From: Exiguobacterium sp. s146
GTDB taxonomy: Bacteria > Bacillota > Bacilli > Exiguobacteriales > Exiguobacteriaceae
Length of the DNA stretch: 64,000 nt
Direction of reading: 5' to 3'
NCBI RefSeq assembly: GCF_018618415.1
Contig: NZ_JACSMA010000004.1
Location: 62,001 to 126,000, forward strand
Position numbers and translations under genes: made by a program. Under the pieces are notes generated by a model. That model did not search any database. It saw only the letters and a program-made list of their open reading frames with translations, and was not told the origin of the DNA. Shown piece by piece: positions 25,639-34,509 of this stretch; positions within the stretch are counted from its first letter, which is position 1, and each line of letters starts with the position of its first letter.

Positions 25639-25667
25639 CGCCTTACAAACCAGTGGTCTGTAAGGCG
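25639..25667 (-). terminator. deoD terminator
   Basis: CGCCTTACAAACC and GGTCTGTAAGGCG pair with one mismatch over a three-base loop and are followed by TTTTTG on the minus strand. Confidence 0.88.
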
Positions 25668-25673
25668 CGCTCA

Positions 25674-26387
25674 TTAATTTGTGACTTCGACCGCTGTGTC
25701 GAGTGCGACACGAATCATCTCGTCAAACGTCGACTGACGCTCTTCCGAAGTCGTCTCTTCCCCTGTCAACAAGTGGTCTGAGATCGTGAGAATCGTCAAC
25801 GCGTTCACTTTATGTTTCGCAGCGAGTGTGTAGAGACCTGCCGCTTCCATCTCGATGGCGAGGCAACCGAAGTCGGCCCACTTCTTGAAATGGTGGAAAT
25901 CATCTTGGTAGAACTGGTCGGCTGTAAAGATTTGACCGACTTTGACCGGGATGCCCGCTTTCTCGGCGTTCATATACGCACGATGTAGGAGGTCGAACGT
26001 CGCTGTCGGTGCATAGTCCATGCCGTTGAAACGAACCCGGTTTTGGGCCATCTCACTCGAGGCGCTCATCGCGATGACGACGTCACGTACTTTGACGTCC
26101 TCCTGAATCCCGCCGGCGGTACCGACACGAATCAAGTTTTTGGCACCGTATGACATAATCAATTCGTTCACGTAAATCGACATCGACGGAACACCCATCC
26201 CCGTCCCTTGAACAGAAATGCGCTTCCCTTTATACGTCCCAGTGAAGCCATACATGCCGCGTACTTCGTTGTATAACTCGACGTCCTCGAGGAACGTCTC
26301 CGCGATATATTTCGCACGCAACGGATCTCCTGGCAATAATACCGTTTCTGCGATTTGTCCTGCTTCTGCCCCAATGTGTACACTCAT
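25674..26387 (-). CDS. deoD: Purine-nucleoside phosphorylase DeoD
   Basis: Cleaves purine (deoxy)nucleosides with phosphate in nucleoside salvage. 237 residues typical of the hexameric trimer-type PNP: opening [20 protein letters not shown], phosphate-binding RVGTAGG, and IEMEAAGLY, with the catalytic aspartate in [18 protein letters not shown] precedes the ATG. Only 15 bases separate it from the response regulator upstream, so it may be expressed with the two-component genes. Confidence 0.95.
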   Translation of the reverse strand: MSVHIGAEAGQIAETVLLPGDPLRAKYIAETFLEDVELYNEVRGMYGFTGTYKGKRISVQGTGMGVPSMSIYVNELIMSYGAKNLIRVGTAGGIQEDVKVRDVVIAMSASSEMAQNRVRFNGMDYAPTATFDLLHRAYMNAEKAGIPVKVGQIFTADQFYQDDFHHFKKWADFGCLAIEMEAAGLYTLAAKHKVNALTILTISDHLLTGEETTSEERQSTFDEMIRVALDTAVEVTN

Positions 26388-26402
26388 GATTAAATTCCTC
26401 CT

Positions 26403-27110
26403 TCAAGATAATCGTTGGCACTGCTCCCGATATTCATTCGGGGTGATGCCAATCTGTTTTTTGAAGACTTTCCGGAAATACTTATCATCCGAAAAGCCGA
26501 CCGCTTGGGCGACTTCATAAATACGTTGTCTACTCGTCTCAAGGAGACGTTTCGCCTCGAGCATCCGGATCGACAGCAAGTAGTCGGATAAGTTGACGCC
26601 GTACTGCTGTTTGAAGCGACGCGATATGTATTCGCGGCTCAAGTAAAAGCGCTCACTCATCCCTTGTAAGCTGAGTTCTTCCGCATAATGGCGTTCGATG
26701 AACGCGCCAATCTGTAGAATCGGATCGTCTTCGTCAGGAGTGACGTCGGCGAGGGCACGTGCGAGCGTCTCGTTCAACACGTCCGGGTCAATCGGCTTCA
26801 ACAAGTAATCGAAACTGCCGAGCTGAATTGCACGCCGCATGTACGAATATTCGTCATAGCCCGTCAAGACGATCAGTTTGACCGTCTCCGCCTCCGTATG
26901 GACCCATTCCATCAACTCGATGCCGTTACATCGAGGCATTTGCAGGTCCGACAAAATCAACGACGGTCGTTCTTTGGCGATGATTCGTTTCGCTTCTTCC
27001 CCGTCTTGTGCCTCCATCACTTTCGTGACGCCGAGCCGTTCCCACTCCCCGAGTAGTTTCACCGCTTCCCGTACCGGCGACTCATCATCCACAATCAACA
27101 CTTTTGTCAT
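26403..27110 (-). CDS. AraC-type response regulator (YesN-like)
   Basis: 235 residues from ATG 27110, which overlaps the kinase stop by four bases. Receiver domain with LIVDDESPVR, phospho-acceptor aspartate in LILSDLQMPRCNG and a lysine near LLKPIDP, then a C-terminal AraC double helix-turn-helix (about 140-235; GFSDDKYFRKVFKKQIGITP). Partner of the adjacent YesM-type kinase. Such pairs usually govern carbohydrate uptake or use in Bacillales; the target is not shown by sequence. Confidence 0.9.
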   Translation of the reverse strand: MTKVLIVDDESPVREAVKLLGEWERLGVTKVMEAQDGEEAKRIIAKERPSLILSDLQMPRCNGIELMEWVHTEAETVKLIVLTGYDEYSYMRRAIQLGSFDYLLKPIDPDVLNETLARALADVTPDEDDPILQIGAFIERHYAEELSLQGMSERFYLSREYISRRFKQQYGVNLSDYLLSIRMLEAKRLLETSRQRIYEVAQAVGFSDDKYFRKVFKKQIGITPNEYREQCQRLS

Positions 27111-28855
27111 GACGCATCCGCCTCCTTTACGGCCGGGAAACACATGACAATACGAAATCCGCCTGTCTCTGGTGTAGCCAACATAAACTGAGCCTCCCGA
27201 TTATAGTTTAACATGAGTCGATCCCGAATGTTCTTTAAACCGGTGCCTTCCGCCCCATTCAATGGCTGGGTCGATACTTCGATCCGTTCTTTCAAAAGTG
27301 CCAACTCTTCCTCCGGAATGTCGCGTCCGCTATTCTCACAATGAATCACAAGATTTGGTCCCGCTTGATGAATTCGCACCGAAAAACGGTTGGCCGCTGT
27401 CGCACCGTCGCGCTCAAACCCATGCTTGAAAAAGTTCTCGGCGAGCGGTTGTAAAATCATCTTCGGGACAATAAAGTCATGGAGCGCGTTCGGCACATCG
27501 ACCTCGACCTCGAATTGATCAGGAAAACGCACTTGCTGCAGCCGCACGTATGAGGTTAAATGGTCGACTTCCCGCTTCAGCGTCACGAGCGACTCGTCAG
27601 GATGCATCGTATAGCGCATCATCGAAGACAGTTGAGTGATCAACCGATACACCGTCTTGCCGTCCCCTTTCAGCGCGAGCGTCCCAATCGATTGCAGGGC
27701 GTTGAACAAGAAGTGGGGATTCGTCTGGGCTTGGAGCGCCCTTAGCTCATTCGTCCGATTCTCGAGCGCCAATCGGTATTCGCGTTGAATCAAATCATCG
27801 ATTCGTTCAATCATCCGTTTGAATTGGCGTCCGAGCACGCCGAACTCATCATTTCCGAGGGAATCGAACGAGACCGTCATATCTCCTTGTTCGATTCGCC
27901 AAATGTTCGAAGTGAGCGTCTTAATCGGCGTCGTCAAACGCATCGAGGCGTAGGTCGCCCCAATCAATGCCAATATGAGCGACACCATCCCGACGACAAA
28001 GATGATGAATGACGTCCTCGACGCCGGCTCGGTCAACAGGCGATCCGGTATCGATTTCCCGACGTAGAACGTCTGATTCTCGAATTCGAACGATTTGACG
28101 ATGCGATGATGCTTCCCATCGCTCGACAGCGAGTTAGTCGATCCATTTTGCGGGATGTCACCGTCACCGAGTTGCGCGAACACTTGATTGCCGCCCCCGA
28201 CGAACCAAAGGCTCTCGCTCGGATTGTTCTGTAGCGAGGCGAGCTGACCGATGAAGACCTCTTCTGGGATATCAATCGACAAAATCGCGAGCGGTTGATC
28301 CGTCTCGATTTTATCGAGTCGGAAATGGAGCGTGACGACTTCCTCTTCTGAGACGAGCGGACCGAAATCATGATACGGCACGAGCGGATGTGAGGCCTCG
28401 AGCAAGACGCGACTCTCCTCGTACTTCAATAGCTGTTGTTGAATCGCGCTCGGCTCACGTTTCGAGCGGGGGGACACTTTCATCTTATAGGCGGCGAACG
28501 AGTCCATGTCCTCGAGCATGAGTAGTTGGATTTGGGCCACATCCTCACGGGATAAATACATCCCGAGCAGCGCCCGTCGGACCTCGAGTTCGGTCTGTTC
28601 GAGCGACAGTCCCGGCCCGTACTCGAGAATATCGAGCACGTCCCGATTCGCATACAGACTCGTCGGCAAACGGCTCAAATCCGAGACATATCGCTCCATT
28701 TGCAGCGTTCCACGTTCAAGTGACCATTCGGTGAGCTGAAGCCCCCTTTCCCGCTCCCGGTCTTTGATGTACCAAAACGAAATGATTGTCGCCAAAATGA
28801 CGGGAACGATAATCGTCAGTGCGATCATTCCCGTCAGCTTCGTCCGAATGCTCAT
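27107..28855 (-). CDS. LytS/YesM-type sensor histidine kinase
   Basis: 582 residues: membrane helix (about 8-28), large extracellular sensor region (about 30-270, Cache-like), second helix (about 280-305), HAMP (about 306-360), then a His_kinase domain with phospho-acceptor in QTNPHFLFNALQSIG and an ATPase domain ending GTGLKNIRDRL. Start ATG has GGAGG at eight bases. A cre-like operator lies just upstream (28895-28908). Together with the AraC-type regulator it probably senses an extracellular sugar or its binding protein. Confidence 0.92.
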   Translation of the reverse strand: MSIRTKLTGMIALTIIVPVILATIISFWYIKDRERERGLQLTEWSLERGTLQMERYVSDLSRLPTSLYANRDVLDILEYGPGLSLEQTELEVRRALLGMYLSREDVAQIQLLMLEDMDSFAAYKMKVSPRSKREPSAIQQQLLKYEESRVLLEASHPLVPYHDFGPLVSEEEVVTLHFRLDKIETDQPLAILSIDIPEEVFIGQLASLQNNPSESLWFVGGGNQVFAQLGDGDIPQNGSTNSLSSDGKHHRIVKSFEFENQTFYVGKSIPDRLLTEPASRTSFIIFVVGMVSLILALIGATYASMRLTTPIKTLTSNIWRIEQGDMTVSFDSLGNDEFGVLGRQFKRMIERIDDLIQREYRLALENRTNELRALQAQTNPHFLFNALQSIGTLALKGDGKTVYRLITQLSSMMRYTMHPDESLVTLKREVDHLTSYVRLQQVRFPDQFEVEVDVPNALHDFIVPKMILQPLAENFFKHGFERDGATAANRFSVRIHQAGPNLVIHCENSGRDIPEEELALLKERIEVSTQPLNGAEGTGLKNIRDRLMLNYNREAQFMLATPETGGFRIVMCFPAVKEADAS

Positions 28856-28894
28856 CCGCGTATCGCCTCCTCGTTGTCATTATATCACGGCTTA

Positions 28895-28908
28895 TGCAAG
28901 CGTTTGCA
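28895..28908. promoter_or_regulatory. cre/LacI-type operator upstream of the YesMN pair
   Basis: TGCAAGCGTTTGCA is a near-perfect palindrome around a central CG, typical of LacI-family sites. It has two departures from the strict CcpA consensus, so another LacI-family protein is possible. Confidence 0.5.
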
Positions 28909-28924
28909 ACAATTGAAAATAAAA

Positions 28925-28956
28925 AGGTTTATGACCGTTGTTTCGGCCATAAACCT
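28925..28956 (-). terminator. M48 protease terminator
   Basis: AGGTTTATG and CATAAACCT form the base of the stem, with CCG/CGG inside, followed by TTTTTA on the minus strand. Confidence 0.85.
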
Positions 28957-28962
28957 CGTTGG

Positions 28963-30162
28963 TTATTCGTATGATTGAATCAAGTCGATGATGCCTCTCG
29001 GTTGCCCGGAATCAGCTGCGAGTTCAGCCGGCGTCATGCCGTCCTGGTTCTCGAGCGAGACGTCGGCGCCGTTCTCAAGCAACAAACCTACCGTATCGAT
29101 GTCGACGCCTTCATTGTAGAGCAAGTTATGAAGCGGCGTATCACCGTACAAATCTTGTGTGTTGACGTCGGCCCCTTCTGCCAATAGGACCTCGAACTCC
29201 TCATACGTTGCAGCATTATAGGCAAGCTCTTGAATTGGTTCTTCCGCGAAGCCATCCAGCGAACCAAACCCTTCCGAGAAGCCTGTCAATCCGTCGCTCG
29301 TGAACAACCAAGCGACAATCGCCACGTTGACAACGACGCTCAATACGATTGTCCCGATAATCGACCCTTTGACATACCCCGCCGTCTTGAAGACCGGAAC
29401 GTTCGTTTCACCGGCGTTCGTCGCAATCGCTGCGATCCGTTTCGGAAGCGGTGGATGCGTGGATAACAGCTCACTCAACTTGGCAATAAATCCGTTCTCA
29501 CGGCTCGCTTCATATAAGTAATCAAACTCACTCACTTCTTTTGCCAACTTTCCACCAATCGCAAGAATCGTGAGGGCACGTTTCGATGCCGAATGGTCTT
29601 GAATATGGTGGGCCGCCATGCGGTCACACGTAAACTCACACGCACGCGAATAGGCCGACCCTAAAAACGGAATCCAGCCGCCGAGCATCATCGCCCATTG
29701 TTTCTGGACATGGTTGCGGCGAATGTGCGCCAACTCATGCGCAATGACAAATTCGACTTCTTTAGCGTACCCTTCGCGTGACAATTCCACGACGTCCGAA
29801 TAGAGGATGACCATGTTCTTTTGGAAGAAACGAGTCGCGAACGCGTTCAAGACGCCTCCGGCTTGAAGAATGTACACGTCCGGGAGTAAGCGAACTCCCA
29901 TCTCCTGTCCAACACGCTGATACGTCTGGTACAGGTCGGCGAATTGTCGCTCCGTGACTTTGACGCCATTCGTGCGAATATATCCGATTTGGAGCCAATG
30001 TGTGAATAGAGACAGTGCTAAAATCGTTCCGATCACCCACAAAAAGATACCGAGCGAGGCAATCGTGAAGACAATCCCTAAAATAACCGTCAACACGCTG
30101 GCGGCGACGAGCAATCCAAAATACAATTTTTCATTCTTATGTACCAATTGCGATTGTTTCAT
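28963..30162 (-). CDS. M48 membrane metalloprotease with C-terminal ankyrin repeats
   Basis: 399 residues. Two N-terminal membrane segments (about 15-60), a zinc peptidase domain with VIAHELAHIRRNH (HExxH near residue 147) and the later glutamate region, another membrane segment (about 265-290), then two to three ankyrin repeats in the last 90 residues (EGADVNTQDLYGDTPLHNLL and ENGADVSLENQDGMTPAELA). HtpX-like M48 proteases degrade faulty membrane proteins; an ankyrin tail is not part of the ordinary HtpX plan. The ATG at 30162 has AAGGGGA upstream. Confidence 0.88.
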   Translation of the reverse strand: MKQSQLVHKNEKLYFGLLVAASVLTVILGIVFTIASLGIFLWVIGTILALSLFTHWLQIGYIRTNGVKVTERQFADLYQTYQRVGQEMGVRLLPDVYILQAGGVLNAFATRFFQKNMVILYSDVVELSREGYAKEVEFVIAHELAHIRRNHVQKQWAMMLGGWIPFLGSAYSRACEFTCDRMAAHHIQDHSASKRALTILAIGGKLAKEVSEFDYLYEASRENGFIAKLSELLSTHPPLPKRIAAIATNAGETNVPVFKTAGYVKGSIIGTIVLSVVVNVAIVAWLFTSDGLTGFSEGFGSLDGFAEEPIQELAYNAATYEEFEVLLAEGADVNTQDLYGDTPLHNLLYNEGVDIDTVGLLLENGADVSLENQDGMTPAELAADSGQPRGIIDLIQSYE

Positions 30163-30230
30163 GTAAAAATCCCCTTCATTTTCCATATGAAGTCCATTAT
30201 ACCGGATAAATGGATGTATTCAACAAAAAA

Positions 30231-30262
30231 AATAGAAACTGACACGGGCCTCAGTTTCTATT
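30231..30262 (-). terminator. Terminator of the glucose/sorbosone dehydrogenase-like gene
   Basis: AATAGAAACTGA and TCAGTTTCTATT form a perfect 12-bp stem with an eight-base loop, followed by a T run on the minus strand; the gene's stop codon lies inside. Confidence 0.9.
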
Positions 30263-31367
30263 CAATCGTCAGGCGATATAGCTGGTCATCTCCACTTCCA
30301 GGGTTACCACGTCCGTCCGTATTGTTCGTGATGAAGTAAAGTCCATCATCCTCCAACCAAACGTCACGGATGCGACCTTTGTCTTCGACGAGCGGGATGA
30401 CCTCTCGTGATTCCCGGTCGATGGCGACAAGGCGATTCCCACGAAGCGTCGCCATATAGACGTAACGGTCGTCGGCGACGATTCCCGACGGTGCCCACGA
30501 CGTCTCTCCGACTTCGAACCATGGTATCTCAAGACCAGCTTGCGTCTGATCCGCCTCGATGAGCGGCCATCCATAATTGTTGCCTTCTTCAATGATGTTC
30601 ACTTCATCATGACCGGACGCCCCATGTTCACTCGCATAGAGCGTATCCTCGATGTTCGTCAAGCCTTGTGGATTACGGTGGCCGGACGAATAAATCCAAT
30701 CGACCGGTTCTCCTTCACCCGATAATGGGACACGAAGTATTTTCCCGGCAATCGATGTCTCGTCTTGAGCCAATTCTGGCACGAGCGCATCTCCCGTCGT
30801 GACCCAAAGCACGTCACCATCGAGCAGCAATCGTCCGCCGTTATGGAACTGGGCTCCTGGAATCTCATCAAGCACGACTGCCATCTCTTCGAACTGTTCC
30901 CCGTTCCACGTCAACTCGACGACCCGGTTCAGTACGTCACCAGGTGTCCCATACGTATGATAGGCGTATAGTTGGCGCGACGTCGCAAAATCTGCGGTCA
31001 CGGCGAGTCCGAGGAGACCGCCCTCCCCGATTTCAAGTACGTCCTCGTCCAAGATGACGGGTTGTCGATCGAGATTCCCGTCCGCATCGATGACGGCAAT
31101 CGTACCGCCGCGTTCTGAGATGAGCCATCCGTCTTCGGTGCGTGCTACCGACCATGGCGCGTTCAAGTCTTTAGCGACCGTTTCGGTTGCACCGAATGTC
31201 AGCGAATCGTCTGCTTCCGATGCCGGCTCATCGACCGGTGTCTCTTCCACAGGTGTTTCTTCGGTCGACTCTTCAACCGGTGCCTGTTCGGGTTCCGGCG
31301 TCTCGGTCGACTCTGACGTACAACCCGCCACAAAGACGAGCGACAAAATCAGCATCCATCGTTTCAA
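30258..31367 (-). CDS. Sorbosone/glucose dehydrogenase-like lipoprotein
   Basis: 369 residues from a TTG start eight bases after GGAGG. A lipobox (VAGC, cysteine near 16) is followed by a threonine/glutamate/proline-rich linker (about 17-55) and a six-bladed propeller of the PQQ-dependent glucose/sorbosone dehydrogenase family (FHNGGRLLLDGD, SSGHRNPQGL, HGASGHDEVN, NNYGWPL). Expected to be tethered outside the membrane, acting on an aldose. Cofactor supply is unproven. It lies 35 bases after the MFS pump gene with no terminator between, so they probably share a transcript. Confidence 0.85.
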   Translation of the reverse strand: MKRWMLILSLVFVAGCTSESTETPEPEQAPVEESTEETPVEETPVDEPASEADDSLTFGATETVAKDLNAPWSVARTEDGWLISERGGTIAVIDADGNLDRQPVILDEDVLEIGEGGLLGLAVTADFATSRQLYAYHTYGTPGDVLNRVVELTWNGEQFEEMAVVLDEIPGAQFHNGGRLLLDGDVLWVTTGDALVPELAQDETSIAGKILRVPLSGEGEPVDWIYSSGHRNPQGLTNIEDTLYASEHGASGHDEVNIIEEGNNYGWPLIEADQTQAGLEIPWFEVGETSWAPSGIVADDRYVYMATLRGNRLVAIDRESREVIPLVEDKGRIRDVWLEDDGLYFITNNTDGRGNPGSGDDQLYRLTIE

Positions 31368-31402
31368 GAGAATCGCCTCCTTTTCCCCATCATACCGTGT
31401 CT

Positions 31403-32863
31403 TCAGTTATCGCGTGAAGGTTCGGGTGGGCTGGCCGGTAAACGGAGTGCAATTAAGAGTGCGATGAACGCGGCGAGTGCTGCGCCGATGAACACGGTAT
31501 TCAATCCTGTGGCGATGAGTTGCTCCCCTTGTGCCCGGACGGTCGCGTTTAGCGCCTCGGTCATACTTCGGTTGAAGAACGATTCGAGGGAGACACCGCT
31601 TAACCCGGCCTCCTCACGGAAACCGCTGAGGACGATAAAGTTGAACACGGCACCAAACACGGCGACCCCTAGCGTCTGGCCTACGGTGCTCAAGAATGAG
31701 TTCGCTGCCGTCGCGGTTCCCCGTTGTCGATAAGACACGACAGTCTGTAAGACGACGATGAACATCGGCTGCGATAAGCCGAAACCGACCCCGATGATGG
31801 CCACGGCGAGATAGACGAACAAGTCCGAGCTCGATTGTGTGAGCAACGTCAAGATGATTGTTCCCATCAGCAACAAGCTCATCCCCGTCACAGCACGACG
31901 ACGCGGTGAGGCTACACCAAGTGTGCGACCTCCGATAATCGACGTGAACGTCCAAGCGACCGAGAGCGGCATGAGCATGAATCCGGCTTCCGTCGCCGAT
32001 TTACCAAGTACAGCCTGGGCCCAAATCGGGATATAGGCCGACATCGAGACGAGCACCCATGCCGCGAAGAAGACGGCACCATTGATGGACGCGATGATCG
32101 GTTGTTTCAATAAATCGAGTGGCAATAACGGTGTTTTCGCACGCCGTTCTGATAAAAAGAAACTGGTGAGCAACACGACACTGAACACGGCACTGACAAC
32201 GATTGATGGCGTCCAGACGTTCGTCTCGCTGAAGGTGATCAAGCCGTACAAGAACGCCGTCGTCCCGAACGCGAACAAGAGCGCCCCTTTGACGTCGATC
32301 CGCTCCGTCGTCTCGGTCACCGTCTCTTTATAGAAGACAATGATCATGATGAACGATAACAGTGCGAACGGGACGTTCAAGAGAAAGACGTAGCGCCAAG
32401 ACAATGTCTCGACCAAGAATCCGCCAATGACCGGGCCAAGTACACCCGATACACCCCAAACCGCGCTTAAGATGCCTTGAATCTTGCCACGTTCCTCATA
32501 CTTATATAAGTCGCCGATGATCGTCATCGAAATCGGTAAGACCGCCCCGGCGCCAAGCCCTTGAAGCGCCCGGAAGACAATCAATTGCTCCATCGAGGTG
32601 GCGAGGCCGCAAAGAAGCGAGGAAATCGTGAACAAGCCAATCCCGAATAACAACACCCGTTTACGGCCGAACAAATCGGCCACTTTTCCGTAAATCGGCG
32701 TCGATACCGCCGTGAACAGCAAGAAGGCTGCGAACACCCAACTCACGAGGGCGGCCCCGTTCAATTCGCTCGCGATGACCGGTGTTGCGACCGAGACGAC
32801 CGTCCCTTCAATCGCCGCTAAAAAAGTCGCCAATAACAATGCGACCGTGACATTCTTTCTCAT
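31403..32863 (-). CDS. MFS multidrug efflux pump, 14 TM (DHA2/EmrB type)
   Basis: 486 residues with about fourteen membrane segments. It carries motif A in GKVADLFGRKRVLL and motif C in GVLGPVIGGFL, marking a proton-coupled antiporter of the DHA2 group. Two methionines are possible; the one at 32863 is nine bases from GGGGAG while the earlier one abuts it. Upstream are a 13-bp palindrome placed between predicted promoter elements and a stable leader hairpin, suggesting regulated expression. Confidence 0.87.
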   Translation of the reverse strand: MRKNVTVALLLATFLAAIEGTVVSVATPVIASELNGAALVSWVFAAFLLFTAVSTPIYGKVADLFGRKRVLLFGIGLFTISSLLCGLATSMEQLIVFRALQGLGAGAVLPISMTIIGDLYKYEERGKIQGILSAVWGVSGVLGPVIGGFLVETLSWRYVFLLNVPFALLSFIMIIVFYKETVTETTERIDVKGALLFAFGTTAFLYGLITFSETNVWTPSIVVSAVFSVVLLTSFFLSERRAKTPLLPLDLLKQPIIASINGAVFFAAWVLVSMSAYIPIWAQAVLGKSATEAGFMLMPLSVAWTFTSIIGGRTLGVASPRRRAVTGMSLLLMGTIILTLLTQSSSDLFVYLAVAIIGVGFGLSQPMFIVVLQTVVSYRQRGTATAANSFLSTVGQTLGVAVFGAVFNFIVLSGFREEAGLSGVSLESFFNRSMTEALNATVRAQGEQLIATGLNTVFIGAALAAFIALLIALRLPASPPEPSRDN

Positions 32864-32886
32864 TTGTTTCATCTCCCCAATAAAAT

Positions 32887-32983
32887 AGTGGTGCCGGAAA
32901 GGTCCGAGCACCACTTCAACTGTCTATTATTTTGTGCGAGCGACGCTCGTTTGACAAGCCTCAACTTCGGTCCAGGTTTGTCA
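32887..32983 (-). promoter_or_regulatory. MFS pump promoter, operator and leader hairpin
   Basis: On the minus strand a -35-like TTGTCA (32952-32957) is followed by the perfect palindrome CGAGCGACGCTCG (32937-32949) in the spacer and an AT-rich -10 region (32927-32934). A wider inverted repeat TGACAA-N-CCT...AGG-N-TTGTCA covers 32952-32983. AGTGGTGC/GCACCACT (32887-32915) forms a stem just before the ribosome-binding site. Confidence 0.5.
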
Positions 32984-32992
32984 TGACTAAAA

Positions 32993-33030
32993 AACACAAG
33001 CGGCGAAGGGGTCATTTCGCCGCTTGTGTT
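32993..33030 (-). terminator. Binding-protein gene terminator
   Basis: AACACAAGCGGCGAA and TTCGCCGCTTGTGTT form a 15-bp perfect stem followed by TTTT on the minus strand. Confidence 0.92.
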
Positions 33031-33034
33031 GCTG

Positions 33035-34330
33035 TTATTTCGCCTTATCGGCCCATACTTTCGTGAAGTCTTGGAGCATCTCGTCGCCGGTCTTTTGACC
33101 GCCAACGTACGCTTGCATCAACGCGCCGTACTCGTTGACCGCACCATCCGGATACTTGAACCAGTTCCATGAGATCGTCTTGCCTTCATTCGAGTAGGCT
33201 AAAATGTCATCAGCCAACGGTCCGAGGTCATTCGCTTCAATCGACTTGAACGCCGGGATGAATTTGAACTTATTGACAATGTAATCTTTTCCGGTGTCGG
33301 ATGTCGCCATCCATTCGAGGAAGTCTTTCGCTTCTTCTTTATACTTCGAGTTTTTGTTGACGACCCAGTTGTTCGGGACGCCGACCGGGAGACGGTCCAT
33401 CTTCTCTTTGTCATCGTTGATTGGAATCGGCACGAAGCCCATCTCGATATCCGGATTCACGTCGAGAATCATCTGTTGCGCCCAGTTCCCTTGTTGCAAC
33501 ATCGCCGTCTCACCTTGAGCGAACTGTGTGACTTGCGTGTTATAGTCCGTTGTGAGCGGATTCTTATTACCGTACTTAATTGTGAGGTCGAACAGTTTCA
33601 AGAATTGTTGGAACTGCTCATTGTCCTCGAATTTTTCTTTATTCTCGTTGAGCGCCTGGATGAACGCATCCGGGTCGTCTTGCTGTGCCATCGGAATGTT
33701 GAGCAAGTGAATACCCAGAATCCAGAATTCAGCGTATCCGACCGAGAACGGCGTGATGCCGGCCTTGTCCAACTTCTCCGCCGCATCCGTCAACTCAGAC
33801 AACGTCTTCGGTAACTCACTGATGCCCGCTTTCTCGAACAGCTCCTTATTGTAGATGAAGCCGTATCCTTCCAAGTTCATCGGCATCCCGTACAGTTTTC
33901 CGTCCATCGTCATCGGTTCCTTGGCCACTTCCGTCAAATCACCGACCCATTTCTCGCCCGACAAATCTTCCAATTTGTCTTTCCATGTCTGAGCTTCGGT
34001 AAAACCACCGTTATTGAAGATATCCGGCTCGTTGCCCGACGCGAACTGTGACTTGAGCGCAGCGCCATAATCGGCTCCACCTCCGACCGTTTGGACAGTC
34101 ACTTTGACGCCCGTCTCTTCCTCGTATTCTTTCGCCATCGCTTCGAGATCTTTGGCGATTTCCGCTTTGAACTGGAAGACGTTCAACGTGACGTCTTGCT
34201 TGTCCCCGTTATCCGCGTTCGCATCGTTTGATCCTTCATTTTCCGTAAGCGACCCGCCGCCACAGGCCGCAAGCGTCAATACCATCCCAGCCGTCATGAC
34301 GGCGGTTGATAATCTCCATTTACGTTTCAT
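33035..34330 (-). CDS. Sugar ABC transporter substrate-binding lipoprotein
   Basis: 431 residues from ATG 34330 with GGAGG upstream. Signal peptide and lipobox LAAC (cysteine near 23), then a type 1 extracellular solute-binding protein fold (VTVQTVGGGADY, GNEPDIFNNGG, AMLQQGNWAQQ). Expected to capture an oligosaccharide outside the cell and deliver it to the MalF/MalG-like permeases 1.6 kb away. The specific sugar is not evident. No ATPase gene is present, so a shared ATPase such as MsmX is likely. Confidence 0.9.
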   Translation of the reverse strand: MKRKWRLSTAVMTAGMVLTLAACGGGSLTENEGSNDANADNGDKQDVTLNVFQFKAEIAKDLEAMAKEYEEETGVKVTVQTVGGGADYGAALKSQFASGNEPDIFNNGGFTEAQTWKDKLEDLSGEKWVGDLTEVAKEPMTMDGKLYGMPMNLEGYGFIYNKELFEKAGISELPKTLSELTDAAEKLDKAGITPFSVGYAEFWILGIHLLNIPMAQQDDPDAFIQALNENKEKFEDNEQFQQFLKLFDLTIKYGNKNPLTTDYNTQVTQFAQGETAMLQQGNWAQQMILDVNPDIEMGFVPIPINDDKEKMDRLPVGVPNNWVVNKNSKYKEEAKDFLEWMATSDTGKDYIVNKFKFIPAFKSIEANDLGPLADDILAYSNEGKTISWNWFKYPDGAVNEYGALMQAYVGGQKTGDEMLQDFTKVWADKAK

Positions 34331-34392
34331 TTCGCTTCCTCCTAAGTATAGAGTCGACAATCTTTCAACATTCGGTACACCCTAACTTTAGA

Positions 34393-34411
34393 TGAAAACG
34401 CTTCCATTATA
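34393..34411 (-). promoter_or_regulatory. Binding-protein promoter with cre
   Basis: -10 TATAAT (minus, 34406-34411) is directly followed by TGAAAACGCTTCCA (34393-34406), a cre with one mismatch that covers the transcription start, suggesting glucose repression by CcpA. Confidence 0.6.
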
Positions 34412-34454
34412 TAGGTGTCAAAATTGACGTCTAGGGTGGAAAATGTTGCACAGA

Positions 34455-34493
34455 AAACCAGGACTTTCTTTATGGAAAAGAAAGTCCTGGTTT
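34455..34493 (-). terminator. asnA terminator, 17-bp perfect stem
   Basis: AAACCAGGACTTTCTTT pairs with AAAGAAAGTCCTGGTTT over a five-base loop, with further T on the minus strand. It isolates asnA from the binding-protein gene. Confidence 0.93.
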
Positions 34494-34509
34494 AGTTTCT
34501 TCTATATAA

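Noticed and set aside
32872-32922. Possible 16-codon leader ORF (TTG start) in the MFS pump leader
   Set aside because: No ribosome-binding site upstream of the TTG; the frame probably arises by chance within the hairpin.
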